In this document: piece by piece, positions 45,699 to 57,219 of the stretch
How the letters are laid out: every line of letters begins with the position of its first letter
How positions within the stretch are numbered: the first letter of the stretch is position 1
Assembly (NCBI GenBank): GCA_030528455.1
Contig: JAUMYW010000001.1
Location: forward strand, 62,001 to 126,000
DNA from: Neisseria sp.
GTDB lineage: Bacteria; Pseudomonadota; Gammaproteobacteria; Burkholderiales; Neisseriaceae
Direction: 5' to 3'
Length of the DNA: 64,000 nt
Position numbers and translations under genes: made by a program
Notes under the pieces: model-generated
Told to the model about the DNA's origin: nothing
Database searches by the model: none
The model's input: only the letters and a program-made list of their open reading frames with translations

Positions 45699-46384
45699 AA
45701 CTGCTGAAATGGCTGATGGCTGTGCCGCTCGGCGCATTTATCCTGTTTAATGTCTATATTTACGGCAATATCCTGACTTACCGCGCCGTTGCACCGCATC
45801 AGAGTGCGTTTATGTCTATGCGTATGGCACAATACGCCGGAGACGGCAGAAACATCGTTTTGGACTACCGATGGGTGCCTTACCAACACATCTCGACCCA
45901 TCTGAAAAAAGCCCTGATTGCCTCCGAAGATGCCGCTTTTGCCGGACACGGAGGTTTCGACTGGAACGGCATCCGCAATGCTATAAAGCATAACCGGAAA
46001 AGTGGGAAAATACGCGCAGGCGGATCGACCATCAGCCAGCAGTTATCCAAAAACCTGTTTCTCAATGAAAGCCGCAGTTATTGGCGGAAAGCCGAAGAGG
46101 CAGCGATTACCGCCATGCTTGAAGCCACCACAGACAAAGACCGTATTTTCGAACTTTATCTTAATACAATCGAATGGGGACACGGCATTTTTGGAGCAGA
46201 AGCAGCTTCCCGGCATTTTTACAACAAATCTGCCAAGCAGTTGAGTCGTCAGCAAGCAGCAAAACTGGCTGCCCGTGTTCCGGCTCCGCTGTTTTATGCC
46301 GACAATCCGAAAAGCCGCCGTCTGTACAATAAAACCAATATTATTTTGCGCCGCATGGGTTCGGCCGAACTGCCTGCAGAATAG
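45695..46384 (+). CDS. mtgA: Monofunctional biosynthetic peptidoglycan glycosyltransferase
   Basis: 229 residues from ATG 45695 (CAGGGAA upstream, start overlapping the aroE stop by 4 nt). It has one N-terminal membrane helix (LLKWLMAVPLGAFILFNVYI). GT51 motifs: ALIASEDAAFAGHGGFDW (catalytic Glu in EDxxF), GGSTISQQLSKNLFL, KAEEAAITAMLE and LYLNTIEWGHGIFGAE. It polymerises lipid II glycan strands at the outer face of the inner membrane and lacks a penicillin-binding domain. Confidence 0.95.
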   Translation: MKLLKWLMAVPLGAFILFNVYIYGNILTYRAVAPHQSAFMSMRMAQYAGDGRNIVLDYRWVPYQHISTHLKKALIASEDAAFAGHGGFDWNGIRNAIKHNRKSGKIRAGGSTISQQLSKNLFLNESRSYWRKAEEAAITAMLEATTDKDRIFELYLNTIEWGHGIFGAEAASRHFYNKSAKQLSRQQAAKLAARVPAPLFYADNPKSRRLYNKTNIILRRMGSAELPAE

Positions 46385-46387
46385 GTC

Positions 46388-46407
46388 GAGCCGTCTGCAG
46401 ACGGCTC
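46388..46407. terminator. Inverted DUS palindrome after mtgA
   Basis: GAGCCGTCTG followed by its exact reverse complement (20 bp). No T-run follows, so termination is uncertain. Confidence 0.5.
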
Positions 46408-46490
46408 AAGGCAATGTACAGGTCAGGGCTCAAACGCTACAATCAATCTGATTTTCAAAACACAACTTCCCACAAAAAAGAAAGTGAAAA

Positions 46491-48164
<1,674 letters not shown>

Positions 48165-48184
48165 TCAGATGTAATAATGCCGTA

Positions 48185-48239
48185 AATCATGCCGTCGGAG
48201 ATGCAGAAAAATAACTGCATAATATCGGACGGCATGATT
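48185..48239. terminator. Nested hairpin between ettA and dusC
   Basis: AATCATGCCGTC and GACGGCATGATT form a perfect 12-bp outer stem. Inside it, ATGCAG and CTGCAT form a second stem around AAAAATAA. It serves convergent genes and has A/T-rich flanks on both sides. Confidence 0.6.
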
Positions 48240-48349
48240 CATTAATAATTGGAAATTACAAATTTCGCATAATGAGTATTATGTAAAATTTTTTAACGGA
48301 AAATATCCGGTTTTATTAAGTATCTCATATACTTTTTCTTGCTCTTCTC

Positions 48350-49318
48350 TTATCTTCTACTTAAAACCATACGGACTTCCTCAATCTCTTTTAAAGTACG
48401 CACCGCAGAAAAAACTTCTTCTGCTTCTGGATAGACTTTTTTTAACATTCCCAGCCATTGCTTCAAACGAGCAACAGGATATTTGTTTTGATCTTCTCGT
48501 GCTATACACAATTCAAAAAACAAACTCATCCATTCGGTTATTTCGGAAAACAGCATTTCCGTTACGGAATCACCATTTTCATATTGCTTGATTTGCCGTG
48601 CCAAGTCCGGTCGCATCACAGCCCCCCGTCCAATCATCACGCTGCTGCAACCGCTTTCGCGACGGATACCTATATAATCGTCCAAAGTAAATACGTCGCC
48701 GTTAGCCGTAACAGGGATGCAGACGGCATCTGCAATTTTTCTGACCCACGTCCAATGTGCGGGCGGTTCATATGCTTCGACTTTCGTACGGGCATGCACA
48801 GTCAAACCGCACGCACCGCCTTCTGCCATAGCGCACGCATTTTCCAAAGCCAAGTCTTTATTTTCATATCCCAAACGCATTTTTGCCGTTAAAGGAATAT
48901 GCGGAGGCAAAGCATCGCGCAGGGTTTTAACAATGCGGAACACGCGTTCCGGTTCTTTCAATAAAACCGCTCCGCCCTGATGTTTGTTGACGGTTGGCGC
49001 AGGACAGCCGAAGTTCAAATCAATTCGTTCCACTCCGAAACGGACGGCTTCCAAAGCATTAACTGCCATATTTTCAGCATCACTCCCCAGAAGCTGTACC
49101 GTACATGGTGCACCGGACGGAGTTTTATTGCCGTTTGCAATTTCAGGAGCATATTTCAACCAGGTCGATCGGGAATGGACTGTATGGGTAATCCGTACAA
49201 ACTCGCTGACGCATTCGTCATATCCTCCGATACGTGTCAGTAAATCCCGCATCGGTGCATCGGTCAGCCCCTGCATTGGTGCAAGAATCAGTCTGATTTT
49301 TTCTTGTTTTTCAGTCAT
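48350..49318 (-). CDS. dusC: tRNA-dihydrouridine synthase, DusC type
   Basis: 322 residues. LILAPMQGLTDAPMRDLL is the FMN-binding N-terminus, DLNFGCPAPTVNKHQGGAVLL carries the catalytic cysteine region, LTVHARTKVEAYEPPAHWTW and PVTANGDVFTLDD follow, and MIGRGAVMRPDLARQIK is the second FMN motif. VARLKQWLGMLKKVYPEAEEVF near the C-terminus resembles E. coli DusC (which modifies U16 of tRNA) more than DusA or DusB. There is no ribosome site before ATG 49318, and the upstream DNA carries the TGGTGTAA repeat array, so the native 5' region may have been altered. Confidence 0.88.
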   Translation of the reverse strand: MTEKQEKIRLILAPMQGLTDAPMRDLLTRIGGYDECVSEFVRITHTVHSRSTWLKYAPEIANGNKTPSGAPCTVQLLGSDAENMAVNALEAVRFGVERIDLNFGCPAPTVNKHQGGAVLLKEPERVFRIVKTLRDALPPHIPLTAKMRLGYENKDLALENACAMAEGGACGLTVHARTKVEAYEPPAHWTWVRKIADAVCIPVTANGDVFTLDDYIGIRRESGCSSVMIGRGAVMRPDLARQIKQYENGDSVTEMLFSEITEWMSLFFELCIAREDQNKYPVARLKQWLGMLKKVYPEAEEVFSAVRTLKEIEEVRMVLSRR

Positions 49319-49407
49319 TTGCTTGTTTTGTTTGGTTTTTTTCTGTTATTCGGCTTGTGTTTTTTTTGGCTTATTTGGTACTATTTTTGCCTGTTTTTGA
49401 CTAATTG

Positions 49408-49487
49408 TTACACCATATTTACACCATTTTTTGCGATTTTTGGAATGGTGTAAATATGGTGTAGCTATGGTGTAAATCATGGTGTAA
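49408..49487. repeat. Six TGGTGTAA octamers at helical spacing, in both orientations
   Basis: On the minus strand: copies at 49408-49415 and 49419-49426 (11 bp apart). On the plus strand: 49446-49453, 49457-49464 (last base G), 49468-49475 and 49480-49487 (steps 11, 11, 12). The first and second pairs form an inverted repeat, 20 of 21 bp, around a 15-bp centre. One-turn spacing implies cooperative protein binding on one face, as at integrase arm sites or repressor operators. Confidence 0.75.
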
Positions 49488-49560
49488 CTATGGGCACAAT
49501 TATCAGGCGCGTCAACCCTTCCTGTGTTGGAGTCAATTTGTTCCGATTAATAGAAATAGA

Positions 49561-49596
49561 ACATCAGACGGCGAAGCAAAGTTTACCGTCTGATGT
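49561..49596 (-). terminator. Hairpin downstream of the BCCT transporter gene
   Basis: ACATCAGACGG and CCGTCTGATGT form an 11-bp stem with a 14-nt loop. On the minus strand TCTATTTC follows. Confidence 0.6.
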
Positions 49597-49634
49597 GTTT
49601 CAGTTGTTTATTTAATTTTTAAAAATAGGAGGAA

Positions 49635-51617
49635 TCAACGCAAACTGTGCAGGAAATGCATATGTTTGTGATATTGGTCAATGATGTCGTTAATGACTCC
49701 TTCTTTGCTCCAGCCCATAATATCGTAATCTTGTCCCCCTTCTCCCAAATGAACCTCTGCACGGTAATATTTTTTGGCTTCATCGGCTTCTCCAATATTC
49801 CCTTGGGCAAATTCCGGCTGCATATGTGCGGTTGCGACAACTTGATAAACAAAGCCGATTTCACTTTCTTGACGAACATTCAAAACAACCTGTCCTGAAG
49901 CAGTGTGCAATACTTCTGCTTCAATATTCAAGTTTGCCAATTCGCCTTTTACTTCACTGCAAGCCTGCAAAACAATATTGTCAACAAAACGGTGAACGGC
50001 CTGGTAATCGGGAAAATCCGCCACAACGCGCAGACGTTCTTTCCAGGCTCCCTGCGAACGCATCATTGGAGCAGGTAAAGGAGAGGCAAGCTGCTGGACC
50101 TGTAATTTCTGCAAATCGATATGAAGGGCTTTGAACAGACCGTATAGGGCAATTATCAATACACTGACAAAAGGCAGTGCGCTGGCAATAGCCATGGTCT
50201 GCAATGCCCCCAAACCACCGGCCAGCAACAGTACAATTGCCACAATACCCGAACCTACTGCCCAATAGATACGGTAAAACAATTTATTGCTGGTTTCACC
50301 GTGCGAACACAGCATATCCATAACCAAAGCTCCCGAATCGGCGGAGGTTACGAAAAATACGATGATCATAAACAAGGCGGCAATCGATACCAAGCCGGAC
50401 CAAGGCAGTTGTTCCAAGAATGCAAACAGCGCAAGGGAGACATCTTTTGAAACAATATCGCCCAATGAAATAATGCCTTGATTCAAAATCATATCGATAG
50501 CTGAATTGCCGAATGCAGTCATCCACATAAAAGTAAAGCCGGTCGGCACCAAAAGAACACCTATAACAAACTCTCGAATACTTCGACCACGCGAAACACG
50601 TGCGATAAACAAACCGACAAAGGGAGCCCAGCTCAACCACCAGCCCCAATATAGAATCGTCCAACCACCAATCCAATCGGTTTTTTGATAGGCAAAAAGG
50701 TTAAAAGTCATGCTGACAATATTGGAAGCATAAGTACCGACGTTCTGCACCCATGCCTGCAGTAGAAAAACGGTCGAGCTTGCAAATAAAACAAACAGCA
50801 GCAGAATCACTGCTAAACCCAGGTTGAGCTCGGAAAGCATTTTCACGCCCTTATCCAGGCCGGAGACAACAGAAACTGTAGCTAAGGCAGTAATCGCAAT
50901 AATCAGCACAACCTGTGTCTCTGTGGATACAGGCAGTGCAGGAAACAAATGGTTTAAGCCCGCATTAACCTGCAATACGCCGTAACCCAAAGAAGTCGCT
51001 ACGCCGAACAGCGTTCCGACTACGGCAAATATATCTACCGTATGCCCCAAAGGCCCGTTGATTTTATCGCCGATAAGCGGATAAAGTGCGGAACGTAATG
51101 TAAGCGGCAAATTATGACGGTAGCTGAAAAATGCCAGAATCAAAGCAACTGCGGCGTAAATTGCCCATGCGTGCAAGCCCCAATGGAAAAAAGTGAGTTT
51201 CATGGCCTCTCGTGCCGCCTGCACTGTATTTCCCTCGCCTATCGGCGGAGAAAGAAAGTGCATGACCGGTTCGGCTACGCCGAAAAACATCAAACCAATA
51301 CCCATGCCGGCAGAAAACAGCATGGCAAACCAAGAAAGATTGCTGTAATCGGGTTTGGAATGATCGGGCCCCAATTTGATTGCACCGTAACGGGAAATGC
51401 CGAGGAATACGCTGGTCAAAAGAATCAGCGCAACAGTTAAAACATAATACCAGCCGCCATTGGCAACAATTGCCGCTTGAACTGTTTTAAAAGTTTGATC
51501 GGCTGTTTGCGGGGCAATCACAGCAAATAAAATAATACTGATAATGATTGCGGAAGCAGAGTAAAAAACCGCCGGGTTGATAGGGCCTGAGGCCGCAGGA
51601 GATTTGGATTCAGACAT
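49635..51617 (-). CDS. betT: BCCT family betaine/choline transporter, BetT-like
   Basis: 660 residues from ATG 51617 (AAAGGAAG upstream). Twelve membrane helices are expected between about residues 15 and 500. The BCCT signature in helix 8 is GGWTILYWGWWLSWAPFVG, followed by FIARVSRGRSIREFV; the glycine-rich helix 3 is FSAGMGIGLMFFGVAEPVMH. A cytosolic C-terminal domain of about 150 residues is present, as in BetT, where it tunes osmotic response. It imports choline or betaine using the proton or sodium gradient. No bet dehydrogenase genes are near, so the substrate may be taken up only as an osmoprotectant. Confidence 0.88.
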   Translation of the reverse strand: MSESKSPAASGPINPAVFYSASAIIISIILFAVIAPQTADQTFKTVQAAIVANGGWYYVLTVALILLTSVFLGISRYGAIKLGPDHSKPDYSNLSWFAMLFSAGMGIGLMFFGVAEPVMHFLSPPIGEGNTVQAAREAMKLTFFHWGLHAWAIYAAVALILAFFSYRHNLPLTLRSALYPLIGDKINGPLGHTVDIFAVVGTLFGVATSLGYGVLQVNAGLNHLFPALPVSTETQVVLIIAITALATVSVVSGLDKGVKMLSELNLGLAVILLLFVLFASSTVFLLQAWVQNVGTYASNIVSMTFNLFAYQKTDWIGGWTILYWGWWLSWAPFVGLFIARVSRGRSIREFVIGVLLVPTGFTFMWMTAFGNSAIDMILNQGIISLGDIVSKDVSLALFAFLEQLPWSGLVSIAALFMIIVFFVTSADSGALVMDMLCSHGETSNKLFYRIYWAVGSGIVAIVLLLAGGLGALQTMAIASALPFVSVLIIALYGLFKALHIDLQKLQVQQLASPLPAPMMRSQGAWKERLRVVADFPDYQAVHRFVDNIVLQACSEVKGELANLNIEAEVLHTASGQVVLNVRQESEIGFVYQVVATAHMQPEFAQGNIGEADEAKKYYRAEVHLGEGGQDYDIMGWSKEGVINDIIDQYHKHMHFLHSLR

Positions 51618-51862
51618 CGTCTTCCTTTCTTGGGTTTGGGAAGCTTGCTGCCGACGGCATAGCCGATAGACAAAGCAACCATTCTTACGATTGGAAAGAA
51701 GACACCCTATCACAAATGGGAAAATCCGTAAAATCCGATTACATTTATTTTTCTGTTGTAAAAACATTGATGTGCCGTCTGCAGAACAAATTGCGGACGA
51801 TCCCAGACAAAATACGCATCTCGTAACGCGAGTTTTTCAGATTCCCATATCTTTCATATAAA

Positions 51863-51896
51863 GAAAAACCGCAATTACTGAGGAATCGCGGTTTTC
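51863..51896 (-). terminator. Terminator after ppsA
   Basis: On the minus strand GAAAACCGCGATT pairs with AATTGCGGTTTTTC (one mismatch) and ends in TTTTTCTT. Confidence 0.75.
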
Positions 51897-51905
51897 AAAT
51901 GCAAA

Positions 51906-54299
51906 TCAAACGGATTTTTTCGCTTCTTTTGCCAAATACAACCAAGTTTCAATTACGGTATCCGGATTCAATGAAACGGTATCGATACCCTCTTCGACCA
52001 GCCATTTGGCAAAATCAGGATGATCGGAAGGACCTTGACCGCAGATGCCGACATATTTGTTGTGTTTGCGGCAGGCGGAAATTGCCAAGTGCAGCATTAC
52101 TTTAACTGCCGGATTCCGCTCATCGAAAGTAGAAGCAATCGGACCGCCGCTATCTCGGTCAACGCCCAAAGTCAGTTGGGTCATATCGTTAGAGCCGATA
52201 GAGAAGCCGTCGAAATATTGCAGGAACTGTTCCGCTAATAAGGCATTGCTTGGCAGTTCGCACATCATAATCAGACGCAAACCGTTTCTACCGCGTTCCA
52301 AACCGTTTTCTTTCAGGGCTTTTACAACAGCCTCCGCTTCGCTCAGAGTACGGACAAACGGAATCATGATTTCCACATTGGTCAGGCCCATTTCGTCACG
52401 CACATATTTTAATGCACGGCATTCTAAGGCAAAACACTCTTTGAAATCGTCGGAAACGTAACGTGCAGCACCACGGAAGCCCAACATCGGATTTTCTTCG
52501 TGCGGTTCGTAACGGCTGCCTCCAATCAGGCCGGCATACTCGTTGGATTTAAAATCCGACATACGGACAATCACTTTGCGCGGATAGACCGACGCTGCCA
52601 AAGTTGCCACACCTTCGGAAATTTTATTCACAAAGAATTCGGACGGAGAATCATAACCCGCGATACGGTCGATGATTTCCTCTTTAATGTCGGCATCTTG
52701 TTCATCCAACTCCAATAACGCTTTCGGATGGATACCGATTTGACGGTTGATAATAAACTCCATGCGCGCCAGACCGATACCTTCGCTCGGCAAGTCGGCA
52801 AATGAAAACGCCAATTCCGGATTGCCGACGTTCATCATGATTTTTACCGGAGATTCCGGCATATTGTCCAAGGCTACATCAGTAATTTCGACATTCAGCA
52901 AACCCTCGTAAATCAGACCGGTATCGCCTTCCGCACAAGATACGGTAACTTCTTGACCTTCTTTCAAAATTTCCGAAGCATTGCCGCAGCCGACTACCGC
53001 AGGTATACCCAGTTCGCGAGCAATAATAGCAGCATGACAAGTGCGGCCGCCGCGGTTGGTAACAATTGCAGACGCACGCTTCATCACCGGCTCCCAATCC
53101 GGATCGGTCATATCCGTTACCAAAATATCACCTGCTTTAACGGTTTCCATTTCAGATGCATCTTTAACCAAACGCACTACACCCTGACCGACTTTCTGAC
53201 CGATGGCCCTGCCTTCGCACAATACTTTTTTCTCGCCGTTGATCGCGTAACGGCGCAGACTGCGTTTGCCCTCTTCTTGGGATTTGACGGTTTCCGGACG
53301 GGCTTGCAGGATATACAGTTTTCCATCAATACCGTCGCGCCCCCATTCGATATCCATCGGACGGCCGTAATGCTCTTCGATAATCAAAGCATATTTGGCA
53401 AGTTCTGTAATTTCTTCGTTGGAAATAGAGAATTGTTTGCGATCGGTTTCGGGAACGTCGACTACTTGAACCGATTTGCCGGCCTGGGCTTGCTCGGTAA
53501 AAGTCATTTTAATCAGCTTGGAACCCATGGTTTTACGAAGGATGGCCGGTTTGCCTGCTTTCAAGGTAGGCTTGTGTACGTAAAATTCATCGGGGTTTAC
53601 GGCACCTTGTACAACCGTTTCGCCCAAACCGTAAGAAGAAGTAACAAATACTACTTGATCGAAACCGCTTTCAGTATCAATCGAGAACATCACGCCAGCC
53701 GCACCGCTGTCGGAACGCACCATACGCTGAACGCCTGCAGACAAGGCAACAACATCGTGGGCAAAGCCTTTATGTACGCGGTAGGAGATCGCACGATCGT
53801 TGTAAAGCGATGCGAAAACATGCTTCATTGCATCTTTAACATTATCTAAGCCGTTGATGTTCAGGAAAGTTTCCTGTTGTCCGGCAAAAGAAGCGTCCGG
53901 CAAATCTTCAGCTGTTGCAGAAGAGCGGACAGCTACGGAAATCTGATCGCTTCCTGCATCGGCAACCATTTTGTTCCAAGCTTCTTCTACAGCCGCATCC
54001 AATTCCGCAGGAAACGGCGTATCTAAAATCCATTGGCGGATTTCTTTACCGACACGAGCCAATTCCGCTACGTCTTCGACATCCAAAGCAGATAGGGCCG
54101 CAGAAATACGTTCGTTCAAGCCGTTGTGCGCCAAAAATGCACGGTACGCTTCGGCCGTAGTGGCAAAGCCGCCCGGAACTCGGACGCCTTTTTCGGTTAA
54201 TTGACTGATCATCTCGCCCAAAGAGGCGTTTTTACCTCCTACGCTCTCCACATCGGTCATGCGCAGGTTTTCAAACCAGATAACGTAATTAGCAGCCAT
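51906..54299 (-). CDS. ppsA: Phosphoenolpyruvate synthase
   Basis: 797 residues from ATG 54299 ([17 protein letters not shown]), the usual length. The N-terminal ATP-grasp domain has [11 protein letters not shown] and [20 protein letters not shown]. The phosphohistidine domain has [21 protein letters not shown] with the catalytic His near residue 420. The C-terminal PEP/pyruvate barrel has [30 protein letters not shown] and the catalytic cysteine in [12 protein letters not shown]. It makes PEP from pyruvate and ATP for gluconeogenesis. It is divergent from ppsR, its regulator. Confidence 0.97.
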   Translation of the reverse strand: MAANYVIWFENLRMTDVESVGGKNASLGEMISQLTEKGVRVPGGFATTAEAYRAFLAHNGLNERISAALSALDVEDVAELARVGKEIRQWILDTPFPAELDAAVEEAWNKMVADAGSDQISVAVRSSATAEDLPDASFAGQQETFLNINGLDNVKDAMKHVFASLYNDRAISYRVHKGFAHDVVALSAGVQRMVRSDSGAAGVMFSIDTESGFDQVVFVTSSYGLGETVVQGAVNPDEFYVHKPTLKAGKPAILRKTMGSKLIKMTFTEQAQAGKSVQVVDVPETDRKQFSISNEEITELAKYALIIEEHYGRPMDIEWGRDGIDGKLYILQARPETVKSQEEGKRSLRRYAINGEKKVLCEGRAIGQKVGQGVVRLVKDASEMETVKAGDILVTDMTDPDWEPVMKRASAIVTNRGGRTCHAAIIARELGIPAVVGCGNASEILKEGQEVTVSCAEGDTGLIYEGLLNVEITDVALDNMPESPVKIMMNVGNPELAFSFADLPSEGIGLARMEFIINRQIGIHPKALLELDEQDADIKEEIIDRIAGYDSPSEFFVNKISEGVATLAASVYPRKVIVRMSDFKSNEYAGLIGGSRYEPHEENPMLGFRGAARYVSDDFKECFALECRALKYVRDEMGLTNVEIMIPFVRTLSEAEAVVKALKENGLERGRNGLRLIMMCELPSNALLAEQFLQYFDGFSIGSNDMTQLTLGVDRDSGGPIASTFDERNPAVKVMLHLAISACRKHNKYVGICGQGPSDHPDFAKWLVEEGIDTVSLNPDTVIETWLYLAKEAKKSV

Positions 54300-54737
54300 T
54301 TGTGTGTTGTCCAATATCTCTAAAAAAGTTAAAAGAAAGGTTAAGAAACGTCGGCATTTTAATGCAGGCACAAGCAAGTGTCATGTTTTTTTACAGTTGG
54401 CGCGACATAATAAAAAGTCTGATTGTTTCGATTTTAAAAGTAAATTAAGGCAAATTTGTAATTTAATGAAACCAAGCTTGTCGGATTTTGATTTATGTTA
54501 ATTTTTTATAATTATTTCAAGCCGGATAATCATGTTTGCAATATGCTCTAAATAATTCGAATTTGCTCAATCCGGCAGATTATGTTGAAAATATGACTTT
54601 CCTTAAAACTTTTTATTAAAATAAATGGAAAAATATTTTTGTATGGCTTTGAGTAATCCGTTAAAAAACAAGATAAAATAATATGCTTATCTTCGGATGT
54701 GTTGTAATTAAATATTATTTTAAAACAAGGAAAAACA
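54300..54737. other. Divergent regulatory region between ppsA and ppsR
   Basis: 438 bp, very AT-rich, with no supported ORF. A TGTAATTAAAT stretch near 54703 resembles half of a HexR-type site but is not palindromic. Promoters cannot be placed reliably. Confidence 0.5.
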
Positions 54738-55556
54738 ATGTCCCGCCGCCCCGCTTTTTTTATCTCCGACCGAACTGGCCTGACTTCCGAAAGTATGGGT
54801 ACTGCCCTGCTCGATCAATTTCCGGAAGTCAAATTCAAACGATCGACTTATCCGTTTGTGGATACGCCTGAAAAAGCCAGGGCAATGGTACAGATTATTG
54901 ATAATGCAGCTCAGCAAACCTCGCTCAAACCCTTGGTTTTTTCCAGTATTATCAATAAAGAAATTCGAGAAATCATCAAAAGCAGTGCAGGTTTGCATTT
55001 GAGTTTTTTTGATGCGTTTTTAGGGAAAATAGAAGCCGAACTGGGCATGGATGCGCGAAATGCGGTCGGCAGGGTTCACGGTATCCGCGATACGGAACGC
55101 TATGATGCACGTATGGAAGCTGTTAATTTTTCCCTCAATCATGATGACGGTATCAGCGATAAAGATTTGCAATATGCCGATGTGATTCTGATGGGGGTGT
55201 CGCGCAGCGGTAAAACGCCAACCTGCCTGTATCTTGCCCTGCAATACGGTATCCGTGCGGCCAATTACCCGCTTACTCCCGATGATTTGGACAATCCGGA
55301 TCTCCCGCCGATGGTCAAACAATATAAAAACAAATTATACGGCCTGACTATACAGCCGGATCGCTTGGCGGAAATCCGTCAGGAGCGCCGCCCCAACTCC
55401 AATTATGCCAAATTGGAAACCTGCAAGCGCGAAGTCAATGATGCCCAATCAATGTTCAGACGTTTCAATATTCCTTTTACCAATACTACTCAAAAGTCGG
55501 TGGAGGAGCTGGCTGCCAGTATTATTCAGGCCTGTAATCTCAAACGCCGCTTTTGA
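54738..55556 (+). CDS. ppsR: PEP synthase regulatory protein (bifunctional kinase/phosphorylase)
   Basis: 272 residues of the DUF299 family. RPAFFISDRTGLTSESMGTALL is the N-terminal signature and VILMGVSRSGKTPTCLYLALQ, near residue 150, is the P-loop. The C-terminal ETCKREVNDAQSMFRRFNIPF is also conserved. PpsR inactivates PEP synthase by ADP-dependent phosphorylation of a threonine next to the catalytic histidine and reverses it with phosphate. The divergent placement beside ppsA supports this pairing. The start follows AAGGAAAA. Confidence 0.94.
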   Translation: MSRRPAFFISDRTGLTSESMGTALLDQFPEVKFKRSTYPFVDTPEKARAMVQIIDNAAQQTSLKPLVFSSIINKEIREIIKSSAGLHLSFFDAFLGKIEAELGMDARNAVGRVHGIRDTERYDARMEAVNFSLNHDDGISDKDLQYADVILMGVSRSGKTPTCLYLALQYGIRAANYPLTPDDLDNPDLPPMVKQYKNKLYGLTIQPDRLAEIRQERRPNSNYAKLETCKREVNDAQSMFRRFNIPFTNTTQKSVEELAASIIQACNLKRRF

Positions 55557-55590
55557 ATATATTTATATTATGCAGCCACAAACAATTGCT

Positions 55591-55631
55591 ATGCCGTCTG
55601 CACATCGAAACTGCAGACGGCATATCTTTTG
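55591..55631. terminator. Bidirectional terminator between ppsR and apt from an inverted DUS pair
   Basis: ATGCCGTCTGCA (55591-55602) and TGCAGACGGCAT (55612-55623) form a 12-bp stem, followed by ATCTTTT. Confidence 0.75.
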
Positions 55632-55638
55632 ACAGCGT

Positions 55639-56208
55639 TTATTCCGACATGCATCCTTTATTTCGGCACAAGGCAAACAGTGAAACGCCAGCATCGCGGA
55701 TTTTCCGTCCGCCCGTCAGGTCGCTGAATTCCAAAACAGCTGCCGCCTCAACCACCTCTCCGCCCAAACGGCGTATCAATTCCACGCCAGCCAGCATCGT
55801 TCCGCCCGTTGCCACCAAATCATCGACCAGCAAAACGCGTGCACCGCTTTGAAAAGCATCTGTATGCATTTCCACTGTTGCCTCGCCGTATTCCAAAGCA
55901 TAACTCTGCGACACCGTCTCAAAAGGCAGTTTGCCTTTTTTACGGATAGGTACGAAGCCGACATTAAGCTGGTAAGCCAATGCTGCGCCGATAATAAATC
56001 CGCGTGCATCCAAGCCCGCCACCACATCGATTTTCTGATTCATGTAGCGGTAAACCAACAAATCAACCAACAGACGGAAATACTCGGGGCTTTGCAAAAC
56101 CGGAGTAATATCATGAAACAGAATCCCATTTTCCGGCCAATTCGGAATTTTGCGGATTTTTTCAGCCAGCTGCGCCACACCCATTGCATCAGGATGGATC
56201 AACATCAT
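55639..56208 (-). CDS. apt: Adenine phosphoribosyltransferase
   Basis: 189 residues from ATG 56208 (56205 and 56184 are alternatives). [21 protein letters not shown], the [13 protein letters not shown] block and the PRPP-binding motif [20 protein letters not shown] are intact. It salvages adenine to AMP using PRPP. It is transcribed convergently with ppsR and divergently from gmk. Confidence 0.95.
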   Translation of the reverse strand: MMLIHPDAMGVAQLAEKIRKIPNWPENGILFHDITPVLQSPEYFRLLVDLLVYRYMNQKIDVVAGLDARGFIIGAALAYQLNVGFVPIRKKGKLPFETVSQSYALEYGEATVEMHTDAFQSGARVLLVDDLVATGGTMLAGVELIRRLGGEVVEAAAVLEFSDLTGGRKIRDAGVSLFALCRNKGCMSE

Positions 56209-56292
56209 TACACACCTTAATATTTATTGATTCGACAAACTGTAAATTGTAACAAAAACATGGCCGACTGTCGCAAGCGGCAAAGCCTGCGT

Positions 56293-56298
56293 TATAAT
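56293..56298 (+). promoter_or_regulatory. Predicted -10 element of the gmk promoter
   Basis: Perfect TATAAT 33 bp before the gmk ATG. The -35 region (around 56269-56275) matches consensus poorly, so only the -10 box is called. Confidence 0.45.
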
Positions 56299-56330
56299 CG
56301 GAACCAGTAATTTCATACAAGAGTTCGCCC

Positions 56331-56954
56331 ATGACTTCATATTCTCCACGCAACGGTAATATTTTCATAATCTCGGCTGCCTCAGGCACCGGCAAAACCA
56401 CATTGGTTTCACGACTGCTGGCTGCCCAGCCGGAGCTGCAAACCAGCGTCTCCCATACTACACGCCAACCTCGTGAAGGTGAAACAGACGGCCGCCATTA
56501 CCATTTTGTCAGCAAAGAACAATTTGAAAGCATGATTGCCGAAAACGCTTTTTTGGAACATGCCGACGTTTTCGGCAATTATTACGGCACAAGTTTCGGA
56601 AGTATCGATGTCTTATTGGAACAAGGTTATGATGTTATTTTGGAAATCGATGTGCAGGGAGCCGAACAAGTTCGCAGCAGATTGCCGTCTGCAATCTCCA
56701 TATTTATTCTTCCGCCCAGTTTTGAGATTTTGTCCCAACGTCTGCGCGGACGAGGTACTGACAGCAAGGAAGTCATCGAAACTCGCTTAAATAAAGCACA
56801 TGAAGAAATCAGCCAAGCCCTGCATTTCGATTACGCCGTAATCAATGATGATTTGGCGCAGGCAGAACAAGATTTGCTGCACATTATCCGTTCATGCCGT
56901 CTGCAGCAGTCGCGTCAGCAAAGGTTTATTGAAAAACTGCTGCAAAATCCCTAA
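56331..56954 (+). CDS. gmk: Guanylate kinase
   Basis: 207 residues. [20 protein letters not shown] is the P-loop, [21 protein letters not shown] the GMP-binding region, and [15 protein letters not shown] the Walker B-like strand. It phosphorylates GMP to GDP. It is the first gene of gmk-rpoZ-spoT, an arrangement common in proteobacteria that links guanine nucleotide supply to (p)ppGpp metabolism. Confidence 0.97.
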   Translation: MTSYSPRNGNIFIISAASGTGKTTLVSRLLAAQPELQTSVSHTTRQPREGETDGRHYHFVSKEQFESMIAENAFLEHADVFGNYYGTSFGSIDVLLEQGYDVILEIDVQGAEQVRSRLPSAISIFILPPSFEILSQRLRGRGTDSKEVIETRLNKAHEEISQALHFDYAVINDDLAQAEQDLLHIIRSCRLQQSRQQRFIEKLLQNP

Positions 56955-56989
56955 AATCAAACCTTTTACTTATTGAACGAAAGAACATC

Positions 56990-57196
56990 ATGGCACGCAT
57001 TACCGTAGAAGACTGTATTGACAAAATCAACAACCACTTCGACCTGACTCTGGCAGCCGCCCGCCGCGCCCGTCAATTGGCCAACGGCACCCAACCCTTG
57101 GTTAACGACATCCGCAACGACAAGCCAACCGTTACCGCACTTCGCGAAATTGCCGCCGGACAAATCGGTACAGAAATCCTCTCGCGCAATAAATAA
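56990..57196 (+). CDS. rpoZ: RNA polymerase omega subunit
   Basis: 68 residues. [20 protein letters not shown] and [16 protein letters not shown] are the conserved omega segments, which help assemble RNA polymerase and form part of a (p)ppGpp-binding site. It lies 35 bp after gmk and 23 bp before spoT. Confidence 0.96.
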   Translation: MARITVEDCIDKINNHFDLTLAAARRARQLANGTQPLVNDIRNDKPTVTALREIAAGQIGTEILSRNK

Positions 57197-57219
57197 CCCA
57201 CCCGAAAGGCCGTCCGAAA

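Larger units (their letters stand above)
49319..49634. other. Non-coding region between dusC and the BCCT gene
   Basis: 316 bp with T-rich stretches (T7 near 49335, T8 at 49360-49367), the TGGTGTAA octamer array (49408-49487) and an 11-bp stem hairpin (49561-49596). No ORF is supported. The composition and repeats differ from the surrounding housekeeping genes. Confidence 0.6.

Noticed and set aside
49408..49487. Short repeats considered as a CRISPR array
   Set aside because: The repeated unit is 8 bp at 11-12 bp steps, with no spacers and no cas genes.
54703..54717. TGTAATTAAATATTA upstream of ppsR as a HexR site
   Set aside because: Only the left half matches, the site is not palindromic and the region is very AT-rich, so a chance match is likely.
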